From: Rhodamnia argentea
Taxonomy: Eukaryota > Streptophyta > Magnoliopsida > Myrtales > Myrtaceae
Assembly (NCBI RefSeq): GCF_020921035.1
Contig: NC_063151.1
Location: 9,167,501 to 9,231,500 of the forward strand
DNA length: 64,000 nt
Direction: 5' to 3'
In this document: in pieces, positions 1-12,689 of the stretch
Layout: the number at the start of each line of letters is the position of its first letter
Position numbering within the stretch: the first letter of the stretch is position 1
Position numbers and translations under genes: made by a program
The notes under the pieces: model-generated
What the model saw: the letters and a program-made list of their open reading frames with translations, nothing else
Database searches by the model: none
Told to the model about the DNA's origin: nothing

Positions 1-1269
1 GTCAATGAGTATATTTTGTGTCAAAGGAGGACATGTAAAGGGGTTGACCCGTTAATCTATTATACAATCGTGTTATGCGAGTCGTATTGTGTCGCATCGT
101 TAATTTTGGGATTGTGTTCGGGTCATGTTTAGGAAGACTATTTCTGCTACGAGGCGCACTAGGTTGCCTCAAAAAAGGAGGCTCCAATACCAATGTAAGA
201 ATAATGGCCGAAGGAAGGAATGAGAAATTTCAGTATATTTCGATATGTACAAAAGAGTACATGAAAAGTCTATTTATAAACTTTATCATAAGATTATCTA
301 AAGAAATTAAATTAAATATGAATAATCAAAACAGATATGGAAAATCTGTGAGCCGTCGACATTGGAATTAGATGGCTAAGGAACAGGGGAGCTTCGAGAT
401 CTGCGACTGGTAGGTGCACTCTCAAGTTGTGGCCCTCTCATTGATGAAAATGTCCACCCCCTGCATAGGGCATGGGATGTTGATGGGCCAAAGATAATGA
501 GTACTCCTTCAGGTAAAATTCACGGGTAAAATTCCGAACGCGCCGCAAGAAAATTGCGCCTCTAAGATCGCCTGACAACATGAATCGGTCGGAGTTAAAT
601 TGCGCGAAAGCTTGTTAGAATACCCCGAAGAATTAATACCGAGAAGAGATCCTTTTTTGGGTATCTTTTTTAATTTTTTTTTAGGATACGTTACTTCGGG
701 CAGGCTGGGATGGCAGTGAATCGATCCAGTCGAAATGCGCGAAAGCTAATTAGAACGCTTCCGAATTATTCTTACACGAAAAAAAATTATTCTTCTTTCT
801 TTTGGGGTTTTCCGTGTCGGGGGGGATTGATTGAGATCGTCGCTTTTCTAAGGATACGTTACTTGGGGCGGACTCCGTGGGCGGATGGTCGGTGGAGTGT
901 CGCCCATGCTCCCACCTTCCCGATGCAAAGAGAAAGCCAAGAACTTCATGGCCGGATTCAGCGGGCAAGCCCCGCCCCCTCTCTCAATTTGCAACGTACG
1001 GCTCTTCTCGTCTGAATCGAGCTGACAGCTGCACGTGCGTGCGTTTTGTCGGTTTCTACTTTTTTTTTTTGATATCTGTGTCTCTCGCTTGGACCGGGTC
1101 CTGAGATCACGGGCCGGGATCCGCTCACCGGTCCAGCACCGAAACATCAAGGCCGACGAGGTTTTGTCCCAACCCCAAAGTTGTCGGCTATCGACCCATC
1201 AGTTTGTTGGGCTTTGACGTGGGAGACGTGACCGTGGAGTGAGTTTCGTTCCTTTCCTTTTGTACTGAG
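1..1269. other. Intergenic, no gene recognised
   Basis: Only short, low-complexity reading frames occur here and none resembles a known family. The first 200 bases have the look of old transposon sequence. Positions 640-680 and 1060-1075 are T-rich runs. I see no RNA gene. Confidence 0.5.
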
Positions 1270-1870
1270 AAATCTCTAACTTGGGCGCGTTTGCTTGAGG
1301 GTCCGACGCAAGGTGATGGATACCTGCGTCCGCGGTCAAACTTTAAGGAGCCACCGAGCGAAGATGGCAATCGGATGTTGGTTTTTCCCTGGTCAGGGTT
1401 TGCTTTTTTTCTGCTTCTGGGTAAGATGGCCAGTGTTTGCTCTGTCTTAACCTTGAGAAGCATACAGAAGCGAAGACGGCGCAGGGTTGTGGACGAAAGT
1501 ACCACACAGATCTTGTACAAGGATGAACGCAAGGTTACACAACATCGTACAGTAATTTTGTTCCTCGCGCTTACTCTGCCGCCGCCATGCAGCTCCCAAA
1601 TCGTCGCGGGTCGTGGTTACTGAATAATAATTATCTTATGGAGACTGGTTATGTCGACAAGTTCTGCGTAGACTTCTTCATTGGTACTTTTGCTTTCCTT
1701 CGTCAAGTCGAGGGCGGGACAATTGCGCATCACATAGTTTCTATCCTGGGAGTACCACCTTGCAGTTGAATCCTATTTCGGCCGGAAGAAGTGGACTTCT
1801 ATTCCTATCGTCACTATACTCCAGATGGCTGCCCCAACTATGAGGACGCTGAGCGCCATCCCCGACACTC
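1270..1870. repeat. Segmental duplication copy 1 (3' flank of transporter gene)
   Basis: This stretch, running from outside the transporter gene into its last about 30 codons, reappears in the same orientation at about 59770-60490. Shared landmarks include TTGTACAAGGATGAACNCAAG, GCAGCTCCCA, and GTGGTTACTGAAT, in the same order with similar spacing. The similarity reaches the stop codon of the first transporter gene, so the far copy holds a decayed 3' end of that gene. The alignment was made by eye; percent identity was not computed. Confidence 0.75.
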
Positions 1871-4788
1871 CCAAAATTCCATTTACGCACCACATCGCGC
1901 TGTATCTGGCGGGTTTCTTCATCAGGACCCACATCAGGCAAGGGTATGCTAAGGTTATGGGCAGCGTGATTCCTCCGATCAGACCCGCCAGGCTCGGCAA
2001 GAAGGGCAGCGCGATCGATATGAAGAACGCCAGGCACCCAAAGAAGATGCGGAGGGCCGTGCGCAGCCACCGAGGACACGGTCTGTGCTTGCTGTGGGTG
2101 TACCTGGATTCCAGGTTGTCGAACACCGGCATCGCGTATATCTGGAACGAGCTCAGGCTGTTGACCACGATGAGCAGGCTGGCGAAGCCGAGGACGGCTT
2201 TGGAGGTGCCGCGGAGGTGGTACTTGTACAGAGCATCGAGGATGCCTTCGTTTGTCGGGATCTGTTAAGAAAAAGAGAGTGATCATGGAACAGCTCACGA
2301 AGAACATTGAGGAAACGTGAAGTCTAGATCGATTCTTGTGTCATTCTCACCGAGTTTCCGTAGGCATAATAGCCACCAATTGCTAGGGGAAACAGACACA
2401 TTGCTATTGCCACGTAAGCATACTTAACGCCTTTCCACATGGGCTTCCGAGATGGCTTCTGTCTACTTGACGGCATGGTCCCCTGCAATCCAAGGCAAAA
2501 CATAAGACTAGGGCAAACTAGCTTTGGTCTGAAGTCGAAACATTTACATAAGTTAGCGATAAGCAACATACTTTCTCGAATGAATGACCCTTTTACCTGG
2601 ATTTCGAGCACAACATTGTGGCCTCTGAACGCGAAAGCCACTATCCCGACCGCGTTCAGGACGCCGCAGACCCTGGCCAGCTCCGACCTCGCCTTCAGCG
2701 GCTCGTAGGAGACCCCCGCTGGCCGGCTTTTGGTGATGGACAGCACCCAGATCAAGGTGCAGTACCCGACGGCAGTGATCGCCCCGATCAGCGAAACTCC
2801 GGCTATGGAGTTCAGGTTGGGGAGCTGAGCCAGGATGATGGCGCAGCAGATGAACACGAGGTACCATTCCGCGGCGGACGGCGGTCTGATGTGGCACGTG
2901 CCGCCGCACAGGATCTCGAAGATGATCTTCATGCTCCCGCCGCCGATCATGATCAGGGCCACACACGTGCCCCCGGAAAGATACATTATTGGGAAGAGGG
3001 CCAGGAGCTTCCCCTTCTTTTCACCTGGAATTGCGTCATTGGCTGACTTTAGCATTCCTCGTGGCTTTTGTCATCAAATAAAGCTTTATCTAAAGCTCAA
3101 TAAAGCCACGCCTAGGTAGCAAAATGGGTCTAGTACCCATGTGCATCATAAATAAGTTTCTTAAGTTTTAAAAGTAGGTTGTAAATAGGTTATTTAAAAA
3201 CTTAATGAGTCATAAATGGATTTTAAATAGGTCATAAAATGAGTTAATTAAGAAAACTATAAAAAAATTAGCAATATAAATATATATTTTTTAAGAATGT
3301 ATAAGAAATAATTTTCTTTAAACTGAATTTTAATATTGAAGCGTTTTGACAATATATGTCGTATCGGATATGGGACAATAGATGTGTATAGCATGAAAAT
3401 TGATCAAAAAGTGGTAAGAGGACCCATATAGGTCGGATTATATTAAACTCGACCCAAACTCGATTCGATCCACCCGTTTGACACCTCTAACCATACCATA
3501 TTAAAGTTGGTCAAAAATTTTAGCTTTGATTGGTCAATGAATATTCAATCACTATGTTTGGACTTAGGAATATACGGCATCGGACGATCATTGTCATTAT
3601 CTTATATACTAAACTAAAATACCATTTCGACTCATTTTATATTCCTTTCAAAACTACCAAACCCTGAATAATAATAAAAAAGTTTGAATTATACGTCATG
3701 TACCACGCAAGCACCCACTTTCTCCATTTAAAAACATAACTATCCTTATCTATTTCAACTACCCTTTTCCTTAAAAAGTGTAATCCTCGATCTATCATCC
3801 TTTTTGACGCACAGGATTATCATGCTACTAAGTTCACATGGTCATTCCTACTTTGAAATCGTGAATTTTGTAATTCTACTTGGTGTTTATTCGAATCTAG
3901 CGACTTCATAAGTCCAAAGTCAAGTCCGGTAGAAGGAATTGGGTGTTCGGTCGGGGACACGTAACTGTTCTTTTTTCCTTTGCCCTTGAACATGTGAATG
4001 CGTATGGATCCGATCATATCCGTCCTTTTTTGGGTTGACCTGGGGGAGACTCTATCAACCTTACCGTATTTATAATTACAGGCTTGTAACCAAAGTTACA
4101 GTTATATAATTCAAGTTATGACATAAGACACAGATGAATATGTACTTAGGCAGATGCTAAATACTCACCGAAAGCTGCCGTGGAGAGTCGGAGGTATCTG
4201 CTGTATCGTGTCCCGTCCTCGGACTCGTGAAGCTGGATCAACAGCCAGAGTGTGTAGAGCTGCCACATGAACACCGCAGACAGACACACGATCCCCCAAG
4301 CCCTGCACCACCAGAAACACATCATCAGCAGCGACTCATGGACTCCAAAACCTAAGGAGAGAGCAAGAGGATTCTTTTCTGGGATGATCAAGCCAACGAG
4401 GGCACGTTCAACCGGAGGCTGATCGAACTTACCAACCGAGCACGGAGAAGGCTAAGGGAAGAACGAGGGCCTGGACGCCGATCCCCGAGCTCAGCGTGTG
4501 GAACGCCGCGTAGCACATGTTGCCGTTCCTGGACTCCGTGATGGGAAGCCAGTCGTCCTGCGGGTCGAGCTTGGTGAAGTGCCCGACCTCCTCCAGGTAC
4601 CCTTGCATGCTCGCCATGGCCTTCTTCACGGGGCTCGCCAGGGGAGTCGACATGAGCCGCGTGGCGAAAGGGCTCCTCGCGGGCGTCTTCGGCGCGGGCT
4701 CAATGAGCGGCGAATGGGTCAGCGAAGGGGAATTGTGCAGCTGAAACGGCGGTGCCGAGATCACCGGGGACTCTGCGGTTGCCGCCAT
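1773..4788 (-). CDS. AATL1: Lysine/histidine transporter-like amino-acid permease (AATL1/LHT8-like), copy 1
   Basis: Five coding exons on the minus strand, with GT-AG introns: 4788-4433, 4302-4169, 3024-2597, 2482-2351 and 2261-1773 (stop TAG). They join in frame to 512 codons. The product matches plant AAAP-family (Aa_trans) proteins of the LHT8/AATL1 subgroup. It has a long cytosolic Ser/Pro-rich N-terminus (residues 1-75), then WLPITESRNGN (80-90), then about 10-11 membrane spans including a FPIMYLSGGTC segment, AQLPNLNSIAGVSLIGA, AFRGHN, and a C-terminal HFFRPK end. Family members are plasma-membrane proton-coupled amino-acid importers; substrate here is inferred, not seen. The start ATG is preceded by a TATA-like CTATATATAG at 4838-4847. 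Intron 2 is long (1144 bp). A paralogue with the same exon plan lies about 10 kb away. Confidence 0.95.
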
Positions 4789-4837
4789 ATGATCCGCGAA
4801 ACAGTGGCAGTTCTTTCCAGATAGCTTTTTCTCTCTC

Positions 4838-4847
4838 TATATATAGT
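4838..4847 (-). promoter_or_regulatory. Putative TATA box of transporter copy 1
   Basis: CTATATATAG on the minus strand, about 50 bases upstream of the ATG at 4788 and next to a CT-rich leader. A transcription start about 30 bases downstream would leave a short 5' leader. Position fits a core promoter; not demonstrated. Confidence 0.5.
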
Positions 4848-4849
4848 GA

Positions 4850-6284
4850 TTATCATATGCATTCATCTCAAGTTGTTGTAATACTTATAGGGAAGGGAAG
4901 GATGTGTTGGAGACATTATGGGACTGAGAGAGGTGACAAAGAGAGTTGTTTTTCCAAATGATTTCGTTACGTGGTTGCTGAGCTGGGGGGATTGTGAACT
5001 TTAAGTCTAGGCTAATTTTGTTGGGGGAAAGATAAAAAGATGGAACCTTGGACCGGCCCCATTTTCATGGCTGCCCTCTCTCTCTCTCTCTCTCTCATAT
5101 TTTCGACATGAAAATCATGCCAAGCTAGTCAATAATTGGATTCCTTTTTGCTTTTTCGCGGCGGACTATCCGAACACGACTAACCACGACACACGCCCGT
5201 TGGTCGTCCTCCTCATGTGCATCGACTAAGGCTGCATCCCTTGACGACCAGCGTGTGAAACATGCGGTTGATTTGAGTACGAAATCTGTCGCATCTGAAT
5301 CAAGCGCTTGATCGCTTAGGCTCCGTTTGTTTCGTGAAAGATAAGTGATCTAGAAAATATTTTCCCAAAAATAATCGCGCGCATCGCTTGAAATAATCCG
5401 TCGATGAAAAATTTCTTCATTACCCACGACAATTTGTGTGTAGATACTTGCATAGCCGATTAGAATATTTCTTGTTCATTTATTTCTATAAGTGATATAA
5501 ACGACTAATTTTAAAAAATTATTTTTTCGGATTGGACAAAAATTGAAAATTCTCCGATCAAAATAATCTTCACATGTAGATTTATCCTCGTGAAACAAAC
5601 CAAGTTTCAATCGTTCGGTCTTTAGTGTTGTCTCTTTCCCGTACTTTAACAACCCCCCTCGATTCTTTTGGTAATCCGTCGGCTTAGTACAAGAAGGCGA
5701 GTTAGTGCAGCCGACGCCGACGCCATGCAGGTGACGCACGCAGCTTGCATCATCGATGACGGCCATGACCTGCGTGTGGACGGCGAAGGTTCATCCAGGG
5801 TCGACCACTCCGTACATATTTCCGCGTAAGGAGGAAAATTCAAAGCCCAAGACAAAGGAGGCAGGAATGAACTTAGCTTCTTCAAGCCCTCCCGTTAGTT
5901 TGCTACTAGTTGTCTGATTTTACTTGCCCAAAATTGTTTGGTAAACTTAACCAGTGTCTTTGTTATATCCCCCGCCGGGTAAATAATAATAATAATAATA
6001 ATAATGATTCGTACTTGGATTTGTCCAGGATAATCGGATTATGATAGTCGACATGGTAAAATAATGAGCTTATAATCATAAGAGAAGACAAGAATGACCA
6101 AAGAGAAATCTCCTTGTAGGGAGAATTTATTATTTCATGTGAACTCAATTGCGTTTAATGTGATGGTTGTGGTTGAGACTTGCCACACGTGAATTCAAGA
6201 ACTTTCCCTAAAGAAAATTTCACCAAAGGACTTGTATCTCATCAATTTCCTCGATCCTTCTTGGCCCTCCTCCTTTTTTAAAAA
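4850..6284. other. Intergenic, no gene recognised
   Basis: No reading frame here resembles a known family. It contains a CT microsatellite at about 5076-5097 and an AAT microsatellite at about 5980-6005. The remainder looks like unique or old decayed sequence. Confidence 0.5.
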
Positions 6285-8235
6285 AAAAATTACCAAAAAA
6301 GTCCTAAACTTTTTATAATTGTGCCAATTCAGTCATAAATTTTTTTTTTTGGCCGATTTAGTCCTAAATCGGGAAAAATACCAAAAAAGTCATAAACCTA
6401 TTGCATTGGTACCAATTCGGTCCTAAACCTTTCAATTGGACCAGTTTAGTCCTAAACCTTTTTGTATTGGTACCAATCCAGTCCATCCGGTCAATTTTGG
6501 CGGGAAAGTATTGATGTGGACGTCGGTTGTCCTATGTGGCACCACCAACATTGACGTTGAATTTATTTTATAATTTTTAAATATTTTTGAAATTTATTGT
6601 TATTGTTATTTCTTTTTTCACCCCCCTTACTTTTCTTTTTCCTTCCCCCTGTTCTTATAAAGCATGTCAAAATCCAGCAAACCCAGATGGAATTATTACC
6701 TATACACAGTAACCCATCTCAGAGAACAGCTTTTCCCCATCGCAATTCCAGAACCCAGATCAAACTTCCCATCACCGTAGATGTCGAACCGCCATAAGGG
6801 TTCTTCGAAGCCACAGCGATTCTGACTTCGAAGGTAAACCGATTTCGGCAATAATGGGCGTCTAAGAAGAGGAAAGCCGGAAAGGCTTAAAAAAAAAAAA
6901 AATTTGATAATCTACAAGCTGAAAAACCTGGTTTGAGAGAGAAGATTTAGACGGCCATTTCTACAAGCTTTCGAACCTCGGAGCTCTTATCCATCAGACA
7001 CCGCTGAGATTGGAGAAGAGTCAATCGAGTTAACTTCGAACGCGGCGAGGCCAACCCTCGTCGACGCTCCCCCCTTGGCCTGGCAGGGCAGACTCCCAGC
7101 TGTTCCCGGTGGCTGGCTGGCCTCAAACAGGGGAAGAAAGGAAAAAGGTAAGGGGTAAAAAATAAAAAATTATTTAAAGTTATAAAAAAATCCATATAAG
7201 CATCGATGGTAATACATAAGACGGACGGCATCTACGTTAGCAGTTTCCGGTCAAAATTGACCGGATGGACCGATTTGGTATCAATGCAAAAAGGTTTAGG
7301 ACTAAATTGAGTCAAATTGAAAGATTTAAGACTAAATTGATTTCAATACAATAGGTTTAAGGGACTTTTTGGTGGTGCGGGGCTTCCCTGTATAGTCGTC
7401 TAAGGGCTTTTCGGGTGGTGGTGTTGACTTCCGGATCTGATTAAAAAAAAAAAATACAATAGGTTTAAGAATTTTTGGTACTTTTCTCGTCCTAAACCTT
7501 TTGCAATTATACCAATTCAGTTAATCCGGTGAATTTTGGCCGGCTGGGGATGACGTGGACGCCAGCCGACTAGAGACCTAATATTTTAATAATTTTTTCT
7601 TTTTTTCCTCCTCTCCCTCCCCCTTCCCCTTCCCCTTCCCCTTCCCTGACCACATCCTGCTCCGTCGGACCTCGCGAGTACTTGGAGTGCGTGTACTACA
7701 TGCTAGCTTCAAATGGGTTCGATTGGCATGCCAAGGTTACAATTTCCGTTGATGTCTAATTAATGTGAGCATGGGTCCATCGTTAGGTGTCCGCAACCGC
7801 CGATGAATTTCTTAGTTGCCAAGGTGGATTTGCACAGGTGCGGCGACGCTCCGGCGGACGATGGGGAACAAGCGGTCCAATCGGACAGCGGCAACCCAAG
7901 CGTGGGATAGGGTGGTGTTTGAGGCTGATCTGGATGGAGATACCGCAACGGTGTTTGTGAAAGGGCTAAATTTGAGGCCCCACAGGAGATCCGACCTAGC
8001 GCAATTCAGCTGCCCTTTCGGGTGGGGCAGCTGGGACAAGGATAAGACTTCTGCGCTAATGATGATAGCGGTCTTGGCATCTACGTCCGAGCTGGCCAGC
8101 CAAAATTCTCTGGATGGATTGAATTGACACAATTGTAAAAGGTTTAGGATTGAATCGGCAAAAAAAAAAATATTTATGACTGAATTGGCACAATTACAAT
8201 AGGTTTATGAACTTTTTTGGTAGTTTTTCCCTTTT
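6285..8235. mobile_element. TIR element (GTCCTAAACC family) with nested copies
   Basis: The left end (about 6288-6370: ACCAAAAAAGTCCTAAACTT, then GTGCCAATTCAGTCATAAAT) is repeated inverted at about 8130-8225. These are long terminal inverted repeats of one element. A second element of the same family is nested at about 6371-7376 with its own inverted ends, and a further solo end lies at about 7453-7487. A CCCCTT-rich run is at 7608-7645. No transposase is visible, so the elements look non-autonomous. The long TIRs suggest Mutator-like ancestry, which is an inference. Confidence 0.7.
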
Positions 8236-8298
8236 TTAAAATCGTTCTTTCAACTGATCACGCATCAAAAAGAATCCTTCCTTCCTAAAGCTATATGT

Positions 8299-8731
8299 TT
8301 TTAGAAAATTGATTATACAACAGTTTTTGAGGTGATTATTATGTTAACAGTTTGTTTTAGGCCACAAAAAAAAATAATAATTAATTAAAAATTATCGTGG
8401 AATCCACTCTTTTAAGAATCCGTGACTCACAACATATTGTTATTCTCACAGTCACCCAAAGGCTGTTATGCTAGTAAAGTAAGGTCTATCTATTTAATGC
8501 TACTATAGTTTTACATGGAATCGTTTATAACAAGACAAAAGACATTACATTATCGGATTTTGCTTGCATAACAATCTTTGGTGGCTGTGAGAATAAAAAC
8601 ACATTGAGGTCCATAAATTCCTCAAGGAGTGGACTCCATAGTAATTTTCAAATAATTATAATTTATTTTTTTGCGGCCAAAAATATGTTGTTAATCTAAT
8701 TGTTACCTAAAGACGATTACATAATCAGTTC
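8299..8731. mobile_element. MITE-like element with about 105-bp TIRs
   Basis: The sequence starting AAAATTGATTATACAACAG at about 8299 returns inverted near 8731, giving matching arms through GGCCACAAAAAAAAATAA and GTGGAATCCACTC. The interior has no coding capacity. The superfamily was not determined; no clear target duplication was identified by eye. Confidence 0.6.
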
Positions 8732-9176
8732 ACTATATTATAACTCCAAATGTTCCATTCGTGAAAGCAAAAGGAGTGTTGGAGACGGGCGTGTTAGTTA
8801 ATAGTGGCGTCGTCCAGTTAGGCTTTTAGAGGCCCCAAATAATGGGTGCGTTCCTACATGCACGATTGGTCGTGGGTTTGCTTTCTTGCATGTCTTTTTT
8901 AAAGTCTCAAGGGTTGGTCAAGATAGTGATGTTACGATTGAGATTGTCTGATCGTTTTCCCGAAAAGCAATGGACTAGAAACTGACTCGGCACTAAGAAC
9001 ATGGGGAAAAAAAAAAAAAAAAAGGAAAGAAGAATTGAGAGGTCGAAAAAGAAATTGTCTCCTTGATCGGTTCATTTTCTAGGCACCTTCCTAAATTTTT
9101 GCCGGGTGGATGCACTTTATTTAGCATGGCATTATTGGTTAGACATCCATCGAGGTGGCTTTTGGCTGGCGATTCT

Positions 9177-9358
9177 GAAAATGTGTTCCGGTTACGCCGA
9201 TGGATTAAGTAGCATGACCTGATGGGAAGACCCATCAAAACATGATTTCAACGGGGGGGCTGAGCTACCCTGCCGACAACGGCGTGACAAGATATCGCTT
9301 TATGATTACCTCATCAGGTCATGCTATTTAATTCATCAGAGGAACTGGAACACATTTT
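9177..9358. repeat. Inverted repeat / foldback hairpin
   Basis: Bases 9177-9226 (including CCGATGGATTAAGTAGCATG) pair with 9309-9358 (including CATGCTATTTAATTCATCAG). The arms are about 50 bp with several mismatches and an 82-bp loop. This could be a MITE remnant or a hairpin-RNA source; no other evidence bears on which. Confidence 0.55.
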
Positions 9359-10122
9359 GACACCGTTTAAAAGGCTAGACATTCGTTAATTTCTAAAGAC
9401 GGTACGAATGTCATTTGTCGAGCCATCTTATTCACTAGTCATAATCTGTCGAGCTTCACTCGACATATCACCAAAAGAGTAATCTATACATAGCGATTTA
9501 AATACACAAAGACGAGGCCATCTCCCATATAAATATGCAGTTATATCTACATATGCCGACCTAAGTATCGGAGGACCAATCCGGTTGAAAAAGCCGGAGG
9601 CCTTGACCCGGTACATGTGGTGTCGGTCAAATTTCCGGTGAGAGCTCCGGCCAAGTTTCCGGTTTCCTTTCTTTAGTATCGATAGCTTGCTCTGCTCGTG
9701 GGAACCGAGCAAGCAATTAGCTTCGTTATTGCCTTTGCGACATCTCTAAAAGTGAAAGACCTCCCCAGCCATCTCAACACCTCATATGCCAATATATCTC
9801 AACACCCATTGTCCTGTTACCGACCCCCAACAAACCCCTGCGCCTTCTTTCCTCGTACACGACCAATTTGGCTATGAGCACGTACCAGCTCCACTTTACC
9901 CCTCGTTCGTCCGTCGTCTACGCGCAACAATTGCAGAAGGAATACAACATGAACGTAGTTGGTCGAGCTTCAAACCATGACCAAAGAAAGATGCGAAGAA
10001 TATTCAGTCCCATCTTCCTTCCCTTTCTTTTTAGTATGCTAGCTTAGCTAGCCTGGAAAGAAGATAATATTGTTTAGCCTGGATTCGGGCCACTATAAAA
10101 AGCCAATGACGTCGTCGAATCA

Positions 10123-10263
10123 ACGAGGATCATTTGTTTTTCGGACATACATGCGTCTGATCTCACCATTCGGGATATGTCTGATTGATTCAAGGTTATG
10201 TTCTCGCAACATTACCTTGGAAATAATTCATATACTAATGCGTGGAGTAAAGATCCTGGATTC
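10123..10263. repeat. Direct repeat flanking a TIR element, left copy
   Basis: GGATCATTTGT, GGACATAC, ATGTCTGATTGATTC and TTGGAAATAATT appear here in the same order as in 10845-10980. The two copies lie on either side of the TIR element at 10305-10830. Confidence 0.6.
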
Positions 10264-10304
10264 GTGTCATTGCTGATGCGGTAGATTAAGCCAAACGACG
10301 CCAA

Positions 10305-10830
10305 GAAAAAGTACCAAAAAAGTTCTAAATTTATTGTGTTGGTACCAATTTAGTACTAAATCTTTGAATTTGACCAATTTAATCTTAAACCTTTTCCATG
10401 GGTATCAGTCAGTCCTTCCGAATACTTTAGGCTGGAAGTCGCTAATACAGATGCCCGCCATGTAGACACTTTTTAATACTCCTTTTAAAAAATGTTTTTA
10501 ATTTTATACTCCTTTAAAAAAAATTAATTTTTTATTCTTTTTTTCCTTTCATAGTGGCCGGCGAGGGTTGCTGGGGACCCTCGCTGGCCAAAGTGAAAGA
10601 AAAAAAAAATTATTTAAAAAGTAGAAACTTATTTTTTAAAGAAAAAACTTATTAAAAATTATTCACATCAATATTGCTTGCGTCATGTAAGATAACCGGC
10701 ATTCACGTAAGTGATTTTCAGATAAAATTGGCTAGATGGACTAAATTGGTACCAATACAAAAAGGTTTATAAATGAATTGTTACTAACACAATAAGTTTA
10801 GGAATTTTTTTTGTGCTTTTCCTAATGGGG
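10305..10830. mobile_element. Short TIR element, GTCCTAAACC family
   Basis: The left end has ACCAAAAAAGTTCTAAATTT followed by TTGGTACCAATTTAGTACT; the right end carries the inverted form (ACTAAATTGGTACCAAT near 10740-10757, AATAAGTTTAGGAATT near 10790-10805). A GC-rich core motif GGCGAGGGTTGCTGGGGACC is at about 10560. No coding content. Confidence 0.7.
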
Positions 10831-10844
10831 TCGTCAAAAAAAAT

Positions 10845-10980
10845 GGGGGATCATTTGTCTTTGGGACATACGCGCACCTAATCGTATCATTCGTGACATG
10901 CCTGATCAATTCTAGATTATGTTTGTGGCAACATCACTTTGAAAATAATTTTGTCCGCTACCAGACTAAAGATCCTTAAC
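10845..10980. repeat. Direct repeat flanking a TIR element, right copy
   Basis: Diverged copy of 10123-10263 (GATCATTTGTCTTTGGGACATAC, CATGCCTGATCAATTC, TTTGAAAATAATTTTGTCCG). It begins just beyond the right end of the intervening TIR element. Confidence 0.6.
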
Positions 10981-11111
10981 TAGCCACCTTCCCTACAATT
11001 GAATTGATTATTGTAATTACCCATTTTTTGATCAGCAAAGAATTGTTAACGCGGTTTCTGGATAGCTTTTTCTCTCAACCGATAGTTTGCGCAAGATAAC
11101 AAGGTTAAGAA

Positions 11112-11700
11112 CCATAGGGGTGAGCTCTTTCGGATTTCATGCAGGTTGCACACGAAACCTATTCGTCGGAACAGGTTCTTCATTTTTTAGAATCTAGAAC
11201 CTACCTTACATATTTTGAAACTTGGAACCTACAATATTATAGGTTCTAAGGTCGGTTCCAAGGTCTATGCATGTTTCATCAGTATTTTTAATTGAACGAT
11301 TGCAATAAATCATCACATTTAATTACTACAATTTTCTTCTACAATTCATAAACCATAAATCATATTTAGATGCACGAATAAAAATGAAATATTACCAAAG
11401 TAAAGTCTCAATCATAAATATCACAAAAAATGGAAGCTTAGACTAGTGATTCTAAATTACACACTCATCATCGGGTGCCTTGGAATACCGCGGGATCACA
11501 TGAGAAGATTTACCAAGAGATTACATTACATGTTTCGGGTTCTACCTATTGAAACTTGGAACCTACCGATCGGAATAAGTTCCTCAATTTTTAGAACCTG
11601 GAACCTACCATGCATATCTTGGATTCTGGAATCGAATAGGTTCCCCACGGGTCCGGTTCTAGATTCCAAGTTTTATCCCCGAACCTTGCTCACCCCTATT
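11112..11700. mobile_element. Small element with ATAGGGGTGAGC inverted ends
   Basis: ATAGGGGTGAGC near 11115 is matched by GCTCACCCCTAT near 11688-11699. The interior is rich in GGAACCTA/TAGGTTCC words in both orientations. Related GAACCGG-rich sequence continues to about 12490. No coding region is recognised. Confidence 0.5.
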
Positions 11701-12689
11701 AAGAAATCCATATTTGTTAGAGGTATACAAAGGAATCGGAAAACCGTCCAGAACACGCAGAGCTGGACCGAACCGAACTGTCCCCGAACCGATGGATTCC
11801 AAGGGAACTGGTTCGGTTTTTGATTTCAATAAACTGGAATCAGTGGGTACTAGTCTGGTTTTTTATTCTGGGTGTGGAATCGCCCATCCGGACCGGACTA
11901 GTATATCTTTTAAGAAAAATTAAAACAACATATCTAATTGTTAAGAAAAATTAAAATCCTAAATTCCTAATCTCACTCGTCATTCGTCTCGTCTTATCTC
12001 AGCCTCTCTTATCTCAACTCTCTCTCAATCTCTCTGTCTCTCGACTCTCAACTCCCATCGAGTCGCTGCCTTGCCTCCCTCTCTTACTTTCAATCACCTT
12101 CCTCTCTCATTCTCAATCATCTCCATTTACTGTAAATTGAAAACCTTAATTGCTGACATATATTGCATTTTAGTTTCTTGAATCTACTCACCGTTCGAAG
12201 TATTGAGAAGAAAGTGAAGATTATTTGCACGTGTATGAAGATTTTTTACAAACAAATGGGCAATTGAAAAACATTGCATTCTTTTTTGCCAAAAAAAGCT
12301 TGGTGGAACCGGTTCATGGCTTGCTGAAAAACAAGCCACCGATCACGTGAAACTTAGTGGGTCCAACGGTTTGGTTCTCGAGTGGGTCCATGGAACCAAT
12401 GAGCGGCTCCCAATTCTAATTTTTTGGAACTAGTCATTAGTAGGCGGTTCCCAATTCTAAGGTGGGCGGTTCCCACCCTAGAACCGATCACTCCTAATAT
12501 TTATGAGATTAATCGTGGACAAATCTACAATCAATTTTAGTGATTGTCCAAAAAATCATAAACCTATTTTATAATAGCCAATTTTGTCATAAACTTTTCG
12601 GTGTTGCCAATTTAGTTTTAAACCTTTTTGACAACTTGCCAATTTAATCCTAATTTTTTGTATAATTTGCCAATTGTATCCTAAACCTT

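Noticed and set aside
1741..2307. Long antisense and alternative frames over the transporter exons
   Set aside because: Shadows of the GC-rich real exons; the spliced frame matches the family and uses GT-AG sites.
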